64,000 nt of DNA from Mortierella sp. BCC40632 (taxonomy: Eukaryota > Mortierellomycota > Mortierellomycetes > Mortierellales > Mortierellaceae): NCBI GenBank assembly GCA_011634665.1, contig WAEK01000009.1, positions 682,001 to 746,000 on the forward strand, given 5' to 3'. This document shows positions 36,058-48,727 of this stretch, in pieces. A model generated the notes under the pieces. The model made no database searches. It saw nothing but the letters and a program-made list of their open reading frames with translations, and had not been told where the DNA came from. The number at the start of each line of letters is the position of its first letter. Position 1 is the first letter of the stretch. The translations under genes and the position numbers were made by a program.

Positions 36058-36495
36058 AAAAGAAAAGAAACGAAGTGCTGGAGATATTGAATGCGGTCGA
36101 GCAGGGCATAATCTGCAGTTCAGACTACCTTTAATCTGGTGTAAATTTGAAGTAGAAAGAAAAAAAAAAGAAAAAGATAAAAAAACTATGAGTGGAGAAT
36201 TTGTTTCTCTTGATGAATCCTAACAGAGATTGGATATTTTATAAAACGGTTCGTCCTTTTATTCTCGGCTCTCTTGATAGTTGGTCTACTTTTCCATATT
36301 CGTGAGGAGGAAAGTAGGAGGAGCGGCGAACGAGTGGCTTGGGAGACCCAACGGACTTATGGAGCTTCGACAAGGAGAATGAATGGAATGGAGATCGTCT
36401 GAATCAACTATTCTCCATTCACTCTAAGCGGCACTCTTCTACTATTATTCTGAAGCCGTCTCCTCCATTCATAGGATCAAAAAGAGGTCGCCATC
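36058..36495. other. Short intergenic region before the RWDD1 start
   Basis: About 440 bases between two genes on the same strand, with A-rich sequence at 36157-36185 (possible 3' end of the LPAAT mRNA) and CT-rich sequence near 36410-36475 ahead of the next ATG. No gene seen. Confidence 0.5.
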
Positions 36496-38403
36496 ATGGG
36501 TAATGCCTTCAGACTGTCGATGGATTGAGAATGATTGGATATCTTGGGGACACTGGCCAGCGACGATTCAGTCATGGGCGTGCTCCTGATATTCTGAATA
36601 GCCTTCTCTTCTTCTTCTTGGATACATACATATATCCGGGACTGTAAACAACCAGAGAAAGAGGCAGCCATAGCTGATAGGATGTGAAGTTACCCTCAGG
36701 CTGTACACAACACTAATCTCCTTGTTTTTTATCCTAAAAATCATCCATAGACTACAAAGAAGAACAGGAAAATGAGTTGGAGGCATTGCCCTCCATTTAT
36801 TTTGACGAGTTTGAACTGATTTCACAGGACCCACCAAAGTTCTCAATCTTGGTCGTATCGGATGAGCCAGACGATGACGTTACCCGTACTGACCGCTTAG
36901 AAATTGCATGTGGAAAGAGTAGAAGGAAAATGCAAAAAAGATCGATCTTGAGCCTTACCCGTTGCCTATTATTCAATTTTGCCCTTCGAACAAACAAAAA
37001 ACAACATAGACTCCTTCAAGCTAATTGTTGAATATACGGAGAAATACCCTGAGACTTTGCCCAAGTTCTCGATCGAGATGCTAGAAGGAGAATTAGAGCA
37101 GCAAGAGGAGGATGGCATTCTGGAAAAGATCACAGAGGCTGTAAGTAGGCACCACTTCCATCAAAAGAATTTCCATGGGCAAAAGAAAAAAGAAAGAAGG
37201 AAAGAAAACAGGAGTATATGCTGTGTCATGATTCAGATATTGGATCTAGTAGGGAAGAGAAAATGTACTCATGATCAGGCGGCGCGGAACGCAGAGGCGG
37301 AAACTATTTTTTCTTTTTTTTTCTTTTTGTTGACTATTGGTGCCTTATTTTATTGCTGTTATTGCTTATTTAGGGAAATGATTCATTAGGGATTGCCATG
37401 GTCTTTGGAATGGTGTCGGCTGCAAAGGAATGCCTGACAGAGACCATTACTAACAAGAAAGACGCACGTGAACGCGAGCGCGAAGAAAAGGCGCAACGAG
37501 AGCTTGAGGTAAGACTATTGGTCGTTTGTTCTTGGGATAACAACTGGGCTAGAGGATTGACCGGACACCTAGGACATGTTGCTGAATGGTTCTTTACTAT
37601 TGAGCACCAGCAAAAAAAAAAAAAAAAAAAAAAAAATTGCAAAGTCATTGACCCAGGAAATTTACGATGGAGACCGTTGAACACAGGGTTGTAGATATCA
37701 GTGGTGCTTTCCATATCCTTTTAGGACCATGGAAGAAGGGTGTTGTTCTTGCAGAACTTGCCTAGCTGTGATTAGATCAAACGTGCTTTGCTAGTCCACC
37801 TTTCGAGAGGAGCAATTGGTTTTTTTTTTTTTTTTTAGATCTATTCTATTCACATTCACTTCTCTTTTTTTACCTACCGGATGACTCGCTTATAGGAGGA
37901 GGCAATGAGGAAGCGGGGAACGCAAGTGACAGTCGAGTCTTTCTTGAACTGGAAGGCAAAGTTTGATGCTGAGATGGCCGAGAAGGAAAGGATTGAAAAA
38001 GGACAAAAGAAGGTAGATCCAAAGATGAACCGACCCACAGGTAAGTTTACTCGTCTGGGAAGCTCACTTGCGCATCATATTATGTCATAGAGCAGCCTAT
38101 GCGCGAGCTCTTCATCACCTGGAGCGTACTCTGAGATAATGGGCACAAAAAAAGAAAGAAAGAAAGAAAGAAAGGATCTCAGGCTGCTAATTTCGGTTGT
38201 GTTGACTTACTTTTGACCATCCTTTAGGGCGACAACTCTTTGAACAGGACCACAGCCTGGCTATATCGGATGCTGCGTTTGCGGAGGAGGGTGAGGAAGA
38301 CGTGGATGTGTCGCAGTTTGAGCGCCAGTTGGTCATTGAGGACGATGATGAAGATGAGAACGAGAACGATGTCCTTAAAAATATTCGATCTTCAAAGGAA
38401 TAA
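36496..38403 (+). CDS. RWD-domain protein (RWDD1/GIR2), partner of DRG GTPases
   Basis: Six exons in phase: 36496-36499, 36751-36885, 37010-37140, 37374-37508, 37896-38040, 38228-38403 (241 aa). Joined, the start reads M-DYKEEQENELEALPSIYFD, the classic RWD opening. It continues with FKLIVEYTEKYPETLPKFSI, GNDSLGIAMVFGMVSAAKE, a charged helix ARERERE, VTVESFLNWKAKFDAEM and GRQLFEQDHSLA. It ends in an acidic tail DDDEDENENDVLKN. This follows RWDD1/Gir2 end to end at the usual length. Gir2 binds the translational GTPase Rbg2/DRG2 and Gcn1; that role is from family knowledge. The first exon contributes only ATGG to the coding sequence, so the start codon is separated from the rest by a 251-nt intron. 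Confidence 0.9.
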
Positions 38404-38842
38404 AGAAACAAGGCAAACCGATTCTCTCATAGATGAGCTTTCAGTGTGTACTCTCTCATATTTAGTTTGCTGCACCATCCTTCAATTTTTCCGCGGTAGT
38501 CAGTGGTTTTGATAGATATTAACATAATAGGGAACGGATGAGGAAGAGACACCAACCAAGTGACACTTTCAGTTTTGTGTACTGGAAGAAGGGAAAGAGA
38601 GCAACTTGGATTGGATCAGGAATGGAACACAGGAATGTAACCTCCTAATCATGAGCTCTAGATCAGCTGAAGCAAGATACCCAAAATGGACTTTTTAACT
38701 TGCAAGTCCTTTTTGCCTCTCCCCTCACTCACTCTCGCTTGTCTCTCTTTCTTCACTCTTCATTGAATTCATTCCTTCTTCTCCGACCCATCCATCTCTC
38801 TTGCATTCTTCCTATTTTAGGCTCATTCGCATTCCTCTCATA

Positions 38843-40648
38843 ATGACTCCAGTCTCCCGACCTAATTCTGCCGACCACACCACAACGCATCTCTCCAACG
38901 GAAGCTTGCACCATGACAACGAGATCAAGAGACCACATGCTGATGACATCGTAGGACAAGGAGTCGAACCAAGCACCCCGACCCATTTACCGTTTGCAAA
39001 CAACCTCTTCTCACACTTGACACTCTTCACAGGGAATATTATGCGGACGGGAACCACGGCGAGCCAGTTGAACTCATCGATTTCCAAAAAGTCAAATCAA
39101 GAGGTAAAGCGTGTTCGGATATCAATAACCAGAAGTATGGCCTCCTTGGAGTGTTGAGATACACAATCGGGGCTCTTTGATGGAGAAAGAGGAGGTGAGG
39201 GAGGTGGCCCTTACGCATTTGCATTAGCTACTGCATGTCACATTATTGCAACCACCCCCTATGCCATTTTTTTTTTTTGTTAGGCGGAGAATGATGCGTG
39301 GTGAACTTGCTCACGCAATTTTTCACTGAATCACGACTCTTGATATTTTCTTTCCCACTCATCGACTCATATTTTTTTCTTTCCCTTACTTTCACCCGAA
39401 CGATGTGGTAAAATAGCTTGTCTCTGCGATCCAGGACACTTTGCTTTTCTCCTTGGAGACGGCCCAGATCCGGGAGGATGAGATCACGATTACGGACGAA
39501 ACCAGTGTCGGGCCATTGGAAGGGGAACGATCCTCGTACGAGATCACTGGTAAAGTCCAAGACAATCATCAGTGCTTGAAGGAAACAGTGTTGTCTGAAC
39601 TCTCCCTTCCTTCCTTCCATTTATTTTTCAGGTGACTAATGGCACTTTTTTTTTTTTGTTTGTTTATGGCCAACCTTCCTGCGTTGGTCCCGACTGGAAT
39701 TTTTGGACTTGGATGGGATGTAGTTAAGATGTTTTATCTGTCACAGAGATCTCCGTCGCACTCGTCTGGACCAGGAGCAGTCCCTGCAGGGGTTTCAGAC
39801 ACAACAGCAGGGTCGGCAACCATGGAAACCACAGGGGCCAGGGTATTGTCTGTCCAGCAGCTCAGAGTAGCGCTTGCGGACCTTGAATCGGCGTTAGCCA
39901 TCCCCAACATCAAGATCGATCATTTTATTCTCTCACTTCCCAACCAGGCCTTTGATGAAAACCCAATGGATGAGGCCGAGATCAAGGCCTTTGAGAGCGA
40001 GCTCCGATCAGAAGTTCTACCTGTCTGGAGAGAACTCTCACGCTGGCGCCGACAAGGACGTATCGGACGGTTGGGAGTGGCTGAGTTTTCAAAGGATCAG
40101 CTTGTGATTTTGAAGCGGGTTGTACAGGAAGAAGAAAAGGAAGGCGCAGAGACATTACTGGTCGAGCCAGAAGTGAACCAGGTGAACTTGACCGATTGCT
40201 GTGTTCTGCCCAAGGACCTAGTTACCTATGCCAAATTGGAAAAGATTGAGCTATTGACCCATGGAGACGCAATTGGTAAGCTGGCCACTTGCTTAGGAAT
40301 ATTTGTGTAAGGGATGAGGATGAAAAAGAGGACAAAAGAAAACTGACAAGCGAATGCCTGGTCTCCGTGTGATAGACATTTTGCCCAAGGAAACGTTTTC
40401 AGCCCTTCTACTACCTCACCTTCCAGCAGCAGCTATCTCTCCGTTGAGGCCTAACTTCGTGCTCAAGTACTCGGCATTCATCACAAGTCGCGGCCTGGTC
40501 GCAAAGAAAGGGTAAAACGAAAATCATGATCTCGATACAGTATTCACCCATTTTCTACGGAGAAAAAACAGACCGGTTTCTCATACAAAATGACCCACCT
40601 CTATCTCACAACTTTTCTAGGTACATTGTGGATGCGTCAACAGTGTAG
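38843..40648 (+). CDS. GCLM: Glutamate-cysteine ligase regulatory (modifier) subunit
   Basis: Five exons in phase: 38843-39103, 39417-39549, 39724-40275, 40376-40511, 40621-40648 (369 aa). After a Thr/His-rich N-terminus and NLFSHLTLFTGNIMR come VSAIQDTLLFSLET, VKMFYLSQRSPS, LRVALADLESALAIPNIKID, a block matching GCLM (RIGRLGVAEFSKDQLVILKR), VEPEVNQVNLTDCCVLPKDL, AKLEKIELLTHGD, and the C-terminus VLKYSAFITSRGLVAKKGYI. The fold is aldo-keto-reductase-like. GCLM has no catalysis of its own; it binds the catalytic ligase and lowers its feedback inhibition by glutathione. The protein is longer than animal GCLM because of the N-terminus and a Ser/Ala/Gly/Thr linker after SQRSPSHS. A CT-rich tract (38718-38790) precedes the ATG. 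Introns carry T runs. Confidence 0.9.
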
Positions 40649-41277
40649 ATAGTGCGAGGAGAGATAACCTTGACGAGGCAAAGACTAAAAGACAGCTAAA
40701 AAAAAAAAAAAAAAAAAAAAAAGCGGAGCATGGTTCAGCTAGTGTGGCGTAGTAGATGGAGATGGGCCTTCCTTGTACAATCTAGGCCAAGTAACAGAAG
40801 GGCGAGTTTTGTAATACAGCCAAGCAGAAGAATAGAGGCAGGCTTCTTTTCATGCTTGTTTAGTTCCCCAGGTACTGTCGATTGACAGTTCAACCGCGAA
40901 TCCCAACCCTTAGTCTGGAGAAGGCCCATTCAATTTTGCCTGAGAGTAATGACCCTGGCTAAAGGCACCATCGGGTAGGTCTTCTTAGCTTCACTCCCTT
41001 TGTTCTCATTTTATTTTGTGGAGCTATTGGCAGGATTGAATCCTCTCACTTGCCTCAGCTCCCCTATGCAGGCATTCCCCTTTCCCAAAAGCTCCTGAAG
41101 CTCGCCTTGCCAAGTTGAGTGGAAAGCTGTCGTTGGCATTGGTCAACAGACACATGTTGCAGCGTTTGTCTTCATTTTCTGCGCACAGAGCACACCCACC
41201 CAAACAATCATGGACACAGAGCACAGCGCAAGTTAAGAGATTTTATAGTTCTCCAAGCTTTGCATTCTCAGGGCCTT

Positions 41278-41359
<82 letters not shown>

Positions 41360-41434
41360 GCACATTCATTCATTCATCAAACGATTGCATTCCACTCATC
41401 GCTTCAGACTCATCCTCTCTTCTCTCACTCATCC
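40649..41434. other. Intergenic region between GCLM and AAGAB genes
   Basis: 786 bases with an A run (40698-40722), plain sequence, and the 79-nt CT repeat at 41279-41357 shortly before the AAGAB ATG. ORFs running through the CT repeat are Ser-Leu artefacts. No gene seen. Confidence 0.55.
41279..41357. repeat. (CT)n microsatellite upstream of the AAGAB gene
   Basis: Uninterrupted CT run of 79 nt ending 77 nt before the start codon, on the sense strand. It is among the longest pure dinucleotide runs in the window and probably lies in the core promoter or 5' UTR. Confidence 0.95.
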
Positions 41435-41617
41435 ATGCAGCGCTCAGATAACCCACCTCGCGACAAGATCCTCGTCGTCGGCCGGCGAGGCGTCGGGAAG
41501 CTGTCACTTGTCCAGTGTATGTTGAGTCTCTGGGCGCGCGTCTTGCTTTGCATCATCCACGACAGCTCCTGCTTATAAAGTGTGAATGAATTTTGTCTCC
41601 CCATCTCCCCCCTCATA

Positions 41618-41650
<33 letters not shown>

Positions 41651-44081
41651 GATTGTTATTTTATTCTGAAGCCATCTTGGGTACAAGACTTGTCCCAACC
41701 ACATCGGCCTCTCGGTCGCGTCCATCCTCACCGCTGATCCTTCCAGCAGTCCCTGTGCCAACGATTGAAGAGACTGATGACGAGACCGAGGATGAAGAAA
41801 AGGCGGATGCTCATGAAGGACCGCTTACGCGAATGAGTGGGAAGACACATTGGACTAATGCGCCACCAAATGAACTCAACACCCTTCCCGCCACCACATT
41901 GGTCTTGGACAAGGGTAGGCAGGGGTATGTTGAGTCATCACAGCCTAGCGAGGTGTCGACCACTACAACATGGCCTCTCCATCAGCATTCATCCTCTTCC
42001 GCCAGTTCGACTACAGCATCCATCACCCAGCCGACAGCGTCTGCGATGATAACAACGACAATGAATACATCTCCGAGACGACGACCCAAAGTGGATCACT
42101 CGGGTGTGACGATCCCATGGACGATCGACACCAAATACTATTCGGTCCAGGTCGATTTTTGGATTGATGAGACAGATGCCCAGGGGTGTGAACAACTCGA
42201 TCAAATAATCAAGTCAGGCGAACTAGACGAGATGGGTGCTGTTGTTGAGGCAGTTGTCTTTTGTTTCTCTAAAAACCAGGTACCCAATCTCTCGTTCTCA
42301 AAGGCGCAGAAATCCTTTTTTTTTTTATCTCTTTTCTCAACCACTCAATTTTCTACCTACCTTTCTCTTTTTTTCCTAGCCTTCTGGATTCCATGACATC
42401 AAGCCATGGCTGTCGTTTGTGGAACGCTTCGAACCATCAATTACTCTGTGCATCGGAACGGGCGCTCCTGCGCTTGTGGATCAAACTCCTAGTTCCCCAG
42501 TCCAGGACCACGAGACGATTAATGACTATGACGACTGGTGCTTAAGCAATGGCTTCGAATATATTGATCTTCAGGAGCAACCGCAGGATCCATCACAAAG
42601 TATAACAAAGAATCCACCCGAAGAACCACCTCTGTATTATATCATTCGTCTCTACTATGGGATCCAACAAACTAACTCTCTCTATTTAACTGCTGGGATT
42701 ATTTTTCTTTCTATTCTTATTATAGATGAACATGTTGGACTGGACAGAGTTATGGAAGCATTGGCGGCACACTTGTGGGACGGTTTGAAACGGAAGAGCA
42801 ACAAAGAACGCGGTCAATATGAAAGAAGCATGTTGCTCTCCTTCCAAGAAGATGACCCCGAGCTGGGTTTGGACGGACCCTTTGGCGAAAATGGCATCCA
42901 GTCAATCCTGAACCCCATGGAGAATGATTTTGAAGAGGAGGATGAGGATGAGGATGAGGATGACGATAGAGCATTTTACAAGGCTCTCGCAGAACTCAAT
43001 CTTCACAACCGATCAGCTTCACCAACAGCTCCAGGGTATGCGCCTCCCATACCTCAGCCACAGTTTGTGCGACAACTCGAAATGTTAGGGGAGGATCGAA
43101 GAGGTGAAGAGGTGCCAGACTATCATCAGCATATGGGGTTCACAGATCTGGAGGAAATGCAATTCGACTCTCAATCTGTCCAACCGATGGACAGCGAGGA
43201 ACTAGATATCTGGTCAAGCCAGGACTCAGCGAGTGGAGTCATTCAGACAAAGCGACGTTCACTTCGAGTAGGCGAGGGAGAGGAGGCGAGGCGAAGAGTG
43301 TTGTTGCAACAGCAGGCCATGTTACGCTATCAGGATGAAATAGACGACGTTACAAGAGCCATGACCAACTCGGGCGGGAAGGATGCCATGTCAGCGCTGT
43401 CCTTGTCCTCGACGTCAGGTGATCTCGAGATTTCGAATGAAAAGGACGATTTCTCATTTGAGCTAGACGAGACAGCAGGACAAGAGTTCGAATTTGGAGA
43501 ATATGTTGTGGCGACTGAGGGCCCTGGAGGCGAGGAGCTTTCAAACGTTGGGTTGGATGACCTTCGAGGTAAGTCGCATGTGTATGTATGTTTCTATGTT
43601 GCCACTATTGCCATGGAAGATCGTTTGAATTTCTTGTGAAACCTTGGAGAGAGAATGAATAACCTGGAGGCAACCCTTTAATCTTTTCTATCGCTCGTGT
43701 GCGTCTACGTAAAAACATTCCGATGCTAGAGCGGTTGATGTCGTCGTCACTGGATGAAGAGTCGGTCGATACGATGCATCGAACATTATTTGCCAACATC
43801 GACGGAGAGGATGGTTTGTCGCAGACAATCGCAACCCTTCGAGGCCTGCGAGGTAAGAGAAGTCAGCTGAAGCGGCATTCCTCCCTATACAACATTGTCT
43901 CTGGAGATTTCCTATACCTGACGATCTCTCCTTCCTCTTTGTAATGATATTATCTTGATTGGGTGTGTCTCCTTCGGCGGTGTTGGTCGATTTAGAACAA
44001 GGAAAGCACTTACCTGAATATGAAAGGAGAGAACTCGCAGCTCGGGTTGCGTTATCATTTGGGATGCAGTTCGGACAGTAG
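41435..44081 (+). CDS. AAGAB: Alpha/gamma-adaptin-binding protein p34 (AAGAB/Irc6 family)
   Basis: Six exons in phase: 41435-41516, 41672-42279, 42380-42599, 42726-43568, 43730-43852, 43996-44081 (653 aa). The N-terminal Rab-like pseudo-GTPase has KILVVGRRGVGKLSLVQ, where Leu replaces the Ser/Thr after GK of a P-loop. It then has TIPWTIDTKYYSVQVDFWI, FHDIKPWLSFVERFEPSITL and DDWCLSNGFEYIDL, all p34 hallmarks. DEHVG follows, with VMEALAAHLWDGL. A long acidic, Ser/Gln-rich linker leads to the C-terminal helix pair ERLMSSSLDEE and LPEYERRELAARVALSFGMQ. AAGAB is a chaperone that stabilises AP-1 and AP-2 adaptor subunits during assembly. The protein is about twice the human length owing to insertions after SIL and in the linker. 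Intron 3 (42600-42725) has a GTATAA donor and is nearly open in frame. Confidence 0.85.
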
Positions 44082-45477
44082 TATCGGTCGCCGCGGAGAA
44101 GATGGGTATGAGATTTGACGGGTCTAAGGTGGGCCTGAGTCCAGCACAGCACATTACACTATGTCATACAACAACGCAACAGAGTACTCATTTGTAGAAG
44201 GAAAGGTCTTCTTTGATGGCACCCCATGGTCGCAAAACGGAGTTAGCAATTACAGATACTGTGTTCATTTCTTGCTATCTAAGACTGGGGAGAAGGAGAG
44301 ATGCGGAATGGTCTATCCAATGACAAGAGCGATGATGACAGATTGACGGACTTTATTGATATTTTCTTTGGCAGCAACAGACGAAGCCAGACCCAGATAG
44401 TCTAGCCATCTCTATCCAGGAACATAGGAAATGATCTCTCAGGTCAGGCAAGGTGACGAAAGCGAGACTCGGGGTTGGCTGGAAATCTGGTCTTACTGAG
44501 CTTTTCTTTATGATCTCTCTCGGTCACTCTTTTGAAGCGAAATGAAGCAAAGGGATTAGATTGACCCTCCAAACAATGACCCCTTTTTTCAAATGTGTTC
44601 AAAGTTGCAGTTGCGCCGAGCAGGTTTGAGAGGAGGCCAGGCGCTGCACCCGTTCTGCCTACCTCATCAGTCCCACTCATAATCCAGGGGAGGGGAGGAT
44701 AGGAAGAGATGGAGCTCGTCGGAGTTAAAGTGAACCAGTCTGGGAAAAAAAAAAAAAAAAGAGGTCTCAGAAAAAAAAAGAGACAAGACAAGATGATGAT
44801 AGGAGGTGCTGACGAGGCAAAGTGTGGTATTGTCTGTCCAGTCCTTCTCACGGACAAAAAAAATATGGTTCTCCTTCCCCAAAAACGGCCCACGACCCGT
44901 CATTGGTCGCTTGTCCGTGGAGAGGAGGAGCGAAGAGGAAGTCTCTGGATCTTTGGAGCCCAAATGGCCTCATTGCCGCTCTTTTTTGGGACTTTTTTTT
45001 TGTTCTTGTTCTACCAATATTCAAGTGTATGTACATTGGTGCCACCACAAGTCTTCATGGAATTAAAGAGAGAAAAAGGGCCAAACGCTAAAAAGGATTT
45101 TGGTGAGAGTTGTCGAAAGGAAGCTCGAGATAGACTATCGAGGGATGATTTGAAAGCGTCGGAATGGAACATCGATGTCCCTCTCTCCCTTCCCCCCACC
45201 ACTGCTACCCTGCCACTCTTCGATCTACTACAAACAGATGTGCCTTGTACATCCTATTCGTCTTTTTCTCTATTTCTTTCTTTCTTCCGTTCTCTCACTG
45301 GGATGTCCACCCAGATTGATGGAATCGGTCCCTCAGATCTAGGTCCACGCTGGTTCCTCGAGGGAACAATGGTGCTTTTTACCTTTTTGCTAGAGCAAGA
45401 GATGTAATCCAGTTCCTCTAACAGATTGATCTCTGAGCGTCCATGCGACAGGTCAGAAAGATGCATCCTCTGAGAAC

Positions 45478-45485
<8 letters not shown>

Positions 45486-45544
<59 letters not shown>
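45486..45544. repeat. (GA)n microsatellite
   Basis: Uninterrupted GA run of about 59 nt in the gene-poor region, followed 190 nt later by a 34-nt A run (45738-45771). Confidence 0.95.
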
Positions 45545-45546
<2 letters not shown>

Positions 45547-45737
45547 TGAGAATGCGAGTGGAGTGATTCGAGGGAGGTTCCACGTCATGCAGTAACCTTG
45601 TCCACAGAGTTTTGCTCTTTTGTATTCTCATGAAGGTAGAGATAACAATGAGAGAGTAGACAAAGTAAGCAGAAACCCGCGTCTTTCACAGCTCTATGGA
45701 ATTGTGTGGGGTAACTCCTGTGCGGCAGCGTTTCTTG

Positions 45738-45773
<36 letters not shown>

Positions 45774-48509
45774 AGCTTTTGCCTAGACTCAGCGATCACG
45801 AACCCACAGCAATGGTGATTAAGAAACGTTGGCTCTATTGTGAGTACTCAAAAAGACACATGGGAGGAGCTACTGAGTCAGGCACGAAGACATGAGCACG
45901 CGCGTTACTGAATGAGTCTTTCTTGAGGGAGGGAGAGGGGGGGGGAGAAAGAAAGGTCCGAGGTCTACAGAACACCACCTGCCATAAAGGGTGTCAAATG
46001 GTCCATTACAGAACAGGACTCCAAGTTCACGGAGAGTCCTCTTGCCCTTCACTCGTGGATCTTTTGCGAAAGAGAAGAGCAACAGCTCGCGATGAGAGGA
46101 GGGCCTGTGAATTTTTCCGCGAGTGCGGCATTTAATTCTACAAAAGGGTCCACGGAAGAGACGAAGACCCGCCTCATCATTCGCCAACGGTTCAACAACA
46201 CCGCGCACCCCCATCATAGGGTGAGCAAAAGCAGATGCTTGCAAGTCTGACCATGTGTGTGACTTCCACCCACCCCTACCCTCCTCTCTTTTTGCCATTG
46301 CGAATCGTCCTCGATGTCGTCTTTCTTATTTACCCTTCTTCTACAACGTGGCCTGCTGCATCAGCCTGATCGGATGACAGGGCTTATCATACACAGCGCT
46401 ATCTTGATGACCACTCACCAAGACGCGACATCTCCCGGAAGGAACGGACCATGCCCTGCCTCGAACAGTGTAGACTGGAAGGAATTTTCTACTCACTCAC
46501 TCACCCTTATTTACACTTTTACACTTTTGTGGACCCATCTCAATCTGTTCTCATGTTTGTTAGCGAGCACCCTCCAGTCTTTCTCTGAGCAAGCAGCGAG
46601 TCGGTGGAGCTCGAGTCCTTTTTATTCTTTCCACCGCCGTCATCGTTTGATCCGAGTCAGAGAGAGAGAGAGAGAGAGATGCCACTCCGATCAGCTGCTG
46701 TATCCTCCAAGCGTACACGAGAAGGGAGAGGGAGCGAGAGGCAAGGAGATGGCGAGACTCGAGATACAGGGGTGACTAATTCGAGACTTTTTTGCTGCAG
46801 GCCTTCTTCTTGTTCATCCTCAACTCTTTTTTTTTTTTTTTTTTTTTATCCCTCACACCTCCCCATCACATATTATCCAAAGACTGAGTAATCAAAAAGG
46901 AGAGCGAAAAGGTGTTTTGAAATGCGCAGATCACATCATCTCTGAGGAGGCACAGCGCAGGTTGGAGAGGGTCAAGCGTAGACAAGGGAGGCGCGGGAGG
47001 GGATAAGGGGTAATAAAACTGCCGAAGGCTCGAGTGCTCCTGCGTTTGTGTTTGCGAGCGTGGAGTGTACAAGCAAGAGCGCTTGCTGGGGTGGGTATTG
47101 AGATAGAGCGAGTCGTGTAGGGTGCCTCGAATGGGCAACGGCCTGTCTACTCTCTCTCAGCCTTTGAGTAGACTGGGAAAGAGGACGGATAGGGATAAGG
47201 GCGGGCGCGGACCAACGAATGTGGCGGTAGCGGTTGCCGGGCGAGAAAGAGGGGGGAAAAAAGTCGTGGCCAACCATGTGATCCGATCGATGGAGTCCTT
47301 CTTTTTCACCCTATCCGACATTTCGGGGACCCAAGATCTACAGAGGTTAGGACTCCTACGCAATCAAGAACACGTCTCTTATTTCCTGGGTGGTGAGATA
47401 GAGACAGAGAGAGAGAGAGAGAGAGAGAAAGAGAGGGAAAAAAAAAAAGGGAAGAGAGCTAACCAGGCAGAAGGGTTGAGTCTTTTCCGTTTTGCCGGTC
47501 TCTGGCCTCGGGCCCTTTTCTACTCTTCTCGCACACACCCAGCCAGCCGCGTGCATTCTTCTTTCGGTGGCGCTTCATGGTGTGGATGCAGAACGCTAGG
47601 GAAAAAAGACAGAGAAATGAAAATAGTAAAGATAAAAAGGGAGGAAGAGATGATGATAGTCCCCTGTTGAAAGAGCAATTCTTTTTTCTTCTTCTTGCGT
47701 GCTCGTGAGATGCATGCAACAATTCAATAATTAAGAGAGTCGAGAGAGCTGGATCAGGAACAGACGATATGCCTGGCAGGGTAGAGCTGTTGTGTTGTAA
47801 GAACCTGGTGTTGCTGCAATCCTACTCGTCAGTCTGCAAGAGCGAAGCGCCCAGTGGGAACGGGGTGCACGCACACACTGGACCCAAGCCAACCGTTGAT
47901 TCGCCAGTGTGTATATATAGCCAATCCTATTGAGTCGCTGAAGGAGTGAGAGCAACCGGAGCCATCTGCCCGTCCGCCCGTCCGTCTCTCCGCTTGTCTT
48001 TGTCGTCCACCCCGCCTCGTCCGTCCGTCCGTCTTTTTCTCTATCGGTCTGTCTTTCCTTCACACGAGGCCTGTCGGACAGTTGGGTGCGTGGGTAGCAG
48101 TACAGTAGACACAGCAGCCAGATCTGCTTCATAGCACCCCTTCAGCATACAGCATCCGTAAGAGTCGAACAGAGGAGAGTGGATATCTGCGTGAGGAACC
48201 CGCATCAAACAGGGTGGCAGGAGAAGGAGGAGGAGCCAAGTTAAGAACAGGAGGTGCAGGTTGAGTCGACCATAGAAGAGTAGTACGTAGAAGGCGCCGG
48301 GACGAGAGATAGAGATTGAGATAGAGGGGGGGGGAGGGAAGTGGATAAACCGGACTTGAGCAATTAGCCGCGGACTATTCAATCGCCATTCAATCAGCTT
48401 CGGCCCGTCTTTGCAGGGTGCAAGGGACAAATAAAAAGGCGACTGAAGCACCATATTCTTTGACTTTTTTCTCTTTCGCATTTTTTTTGTTTCTTCTGTT
48501 TCTCGATCT

Positions 48510-48510
<1 letters not shown>

Positions 48511-48542
<32 letters not shown>

Positions 48543-48660
48543 CTCTCTTCTCTCCTCTCTCTCTCTCTCTCTCTCGATCTCCATTCTCTTTATTGACCTT
48601 CTCTCTATTTTCTTTTATCCACCCTTACCCCTGCGTATCTCTCTCTCTCTCTCTCTCTCT
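48511..48660. repeat. CT-rich tract upstream of the protein kinase gene
   Basis: Three blocks of CT repeats (48511-48536, 48552-48574, 48639-48660) separated by T/C-rich sequence, on the sense strand of the kinase about 700-850 bases before its chosen ATG. Probably promoter or 5' UTR. Confidence 0.85.
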
Positions 48661-48727
48661 TTTCTCTTCTTCTTCCACCTGTTAATGCCAAGCCAGCCCT
48701 ATCCCGCCCCCTCTCCTTCTCCCTGTT

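Larger units (their letters stand above)
44082..48727. other. 4.6-kb gene-poor region with simple repeats
   Basis: No ORF here resembles a protein family. A 232-codon frame at 44709-45407 begins with Lys-rich low-complexity sequence and is judged chance. Simple repeats include A runs (44743-44760, 45738-45771), GA (45486-45544), T (46829-46848), CCGTCCGT-like units (47971-48030) and CT near 48511-48660. The region is GC-balanced and could contain an unrecognised non-coding transcript; the right-hand end probably holds the kinase promoter. Confidence 0.5.

Noticed and set aside
44709..45407. 232-codon plus-strand ORF
   Set aside because: Starts in A-run-derived Lys sequence, lacks any domain or splice logic, and is overlapped by ORFs of other frames; judged chance.
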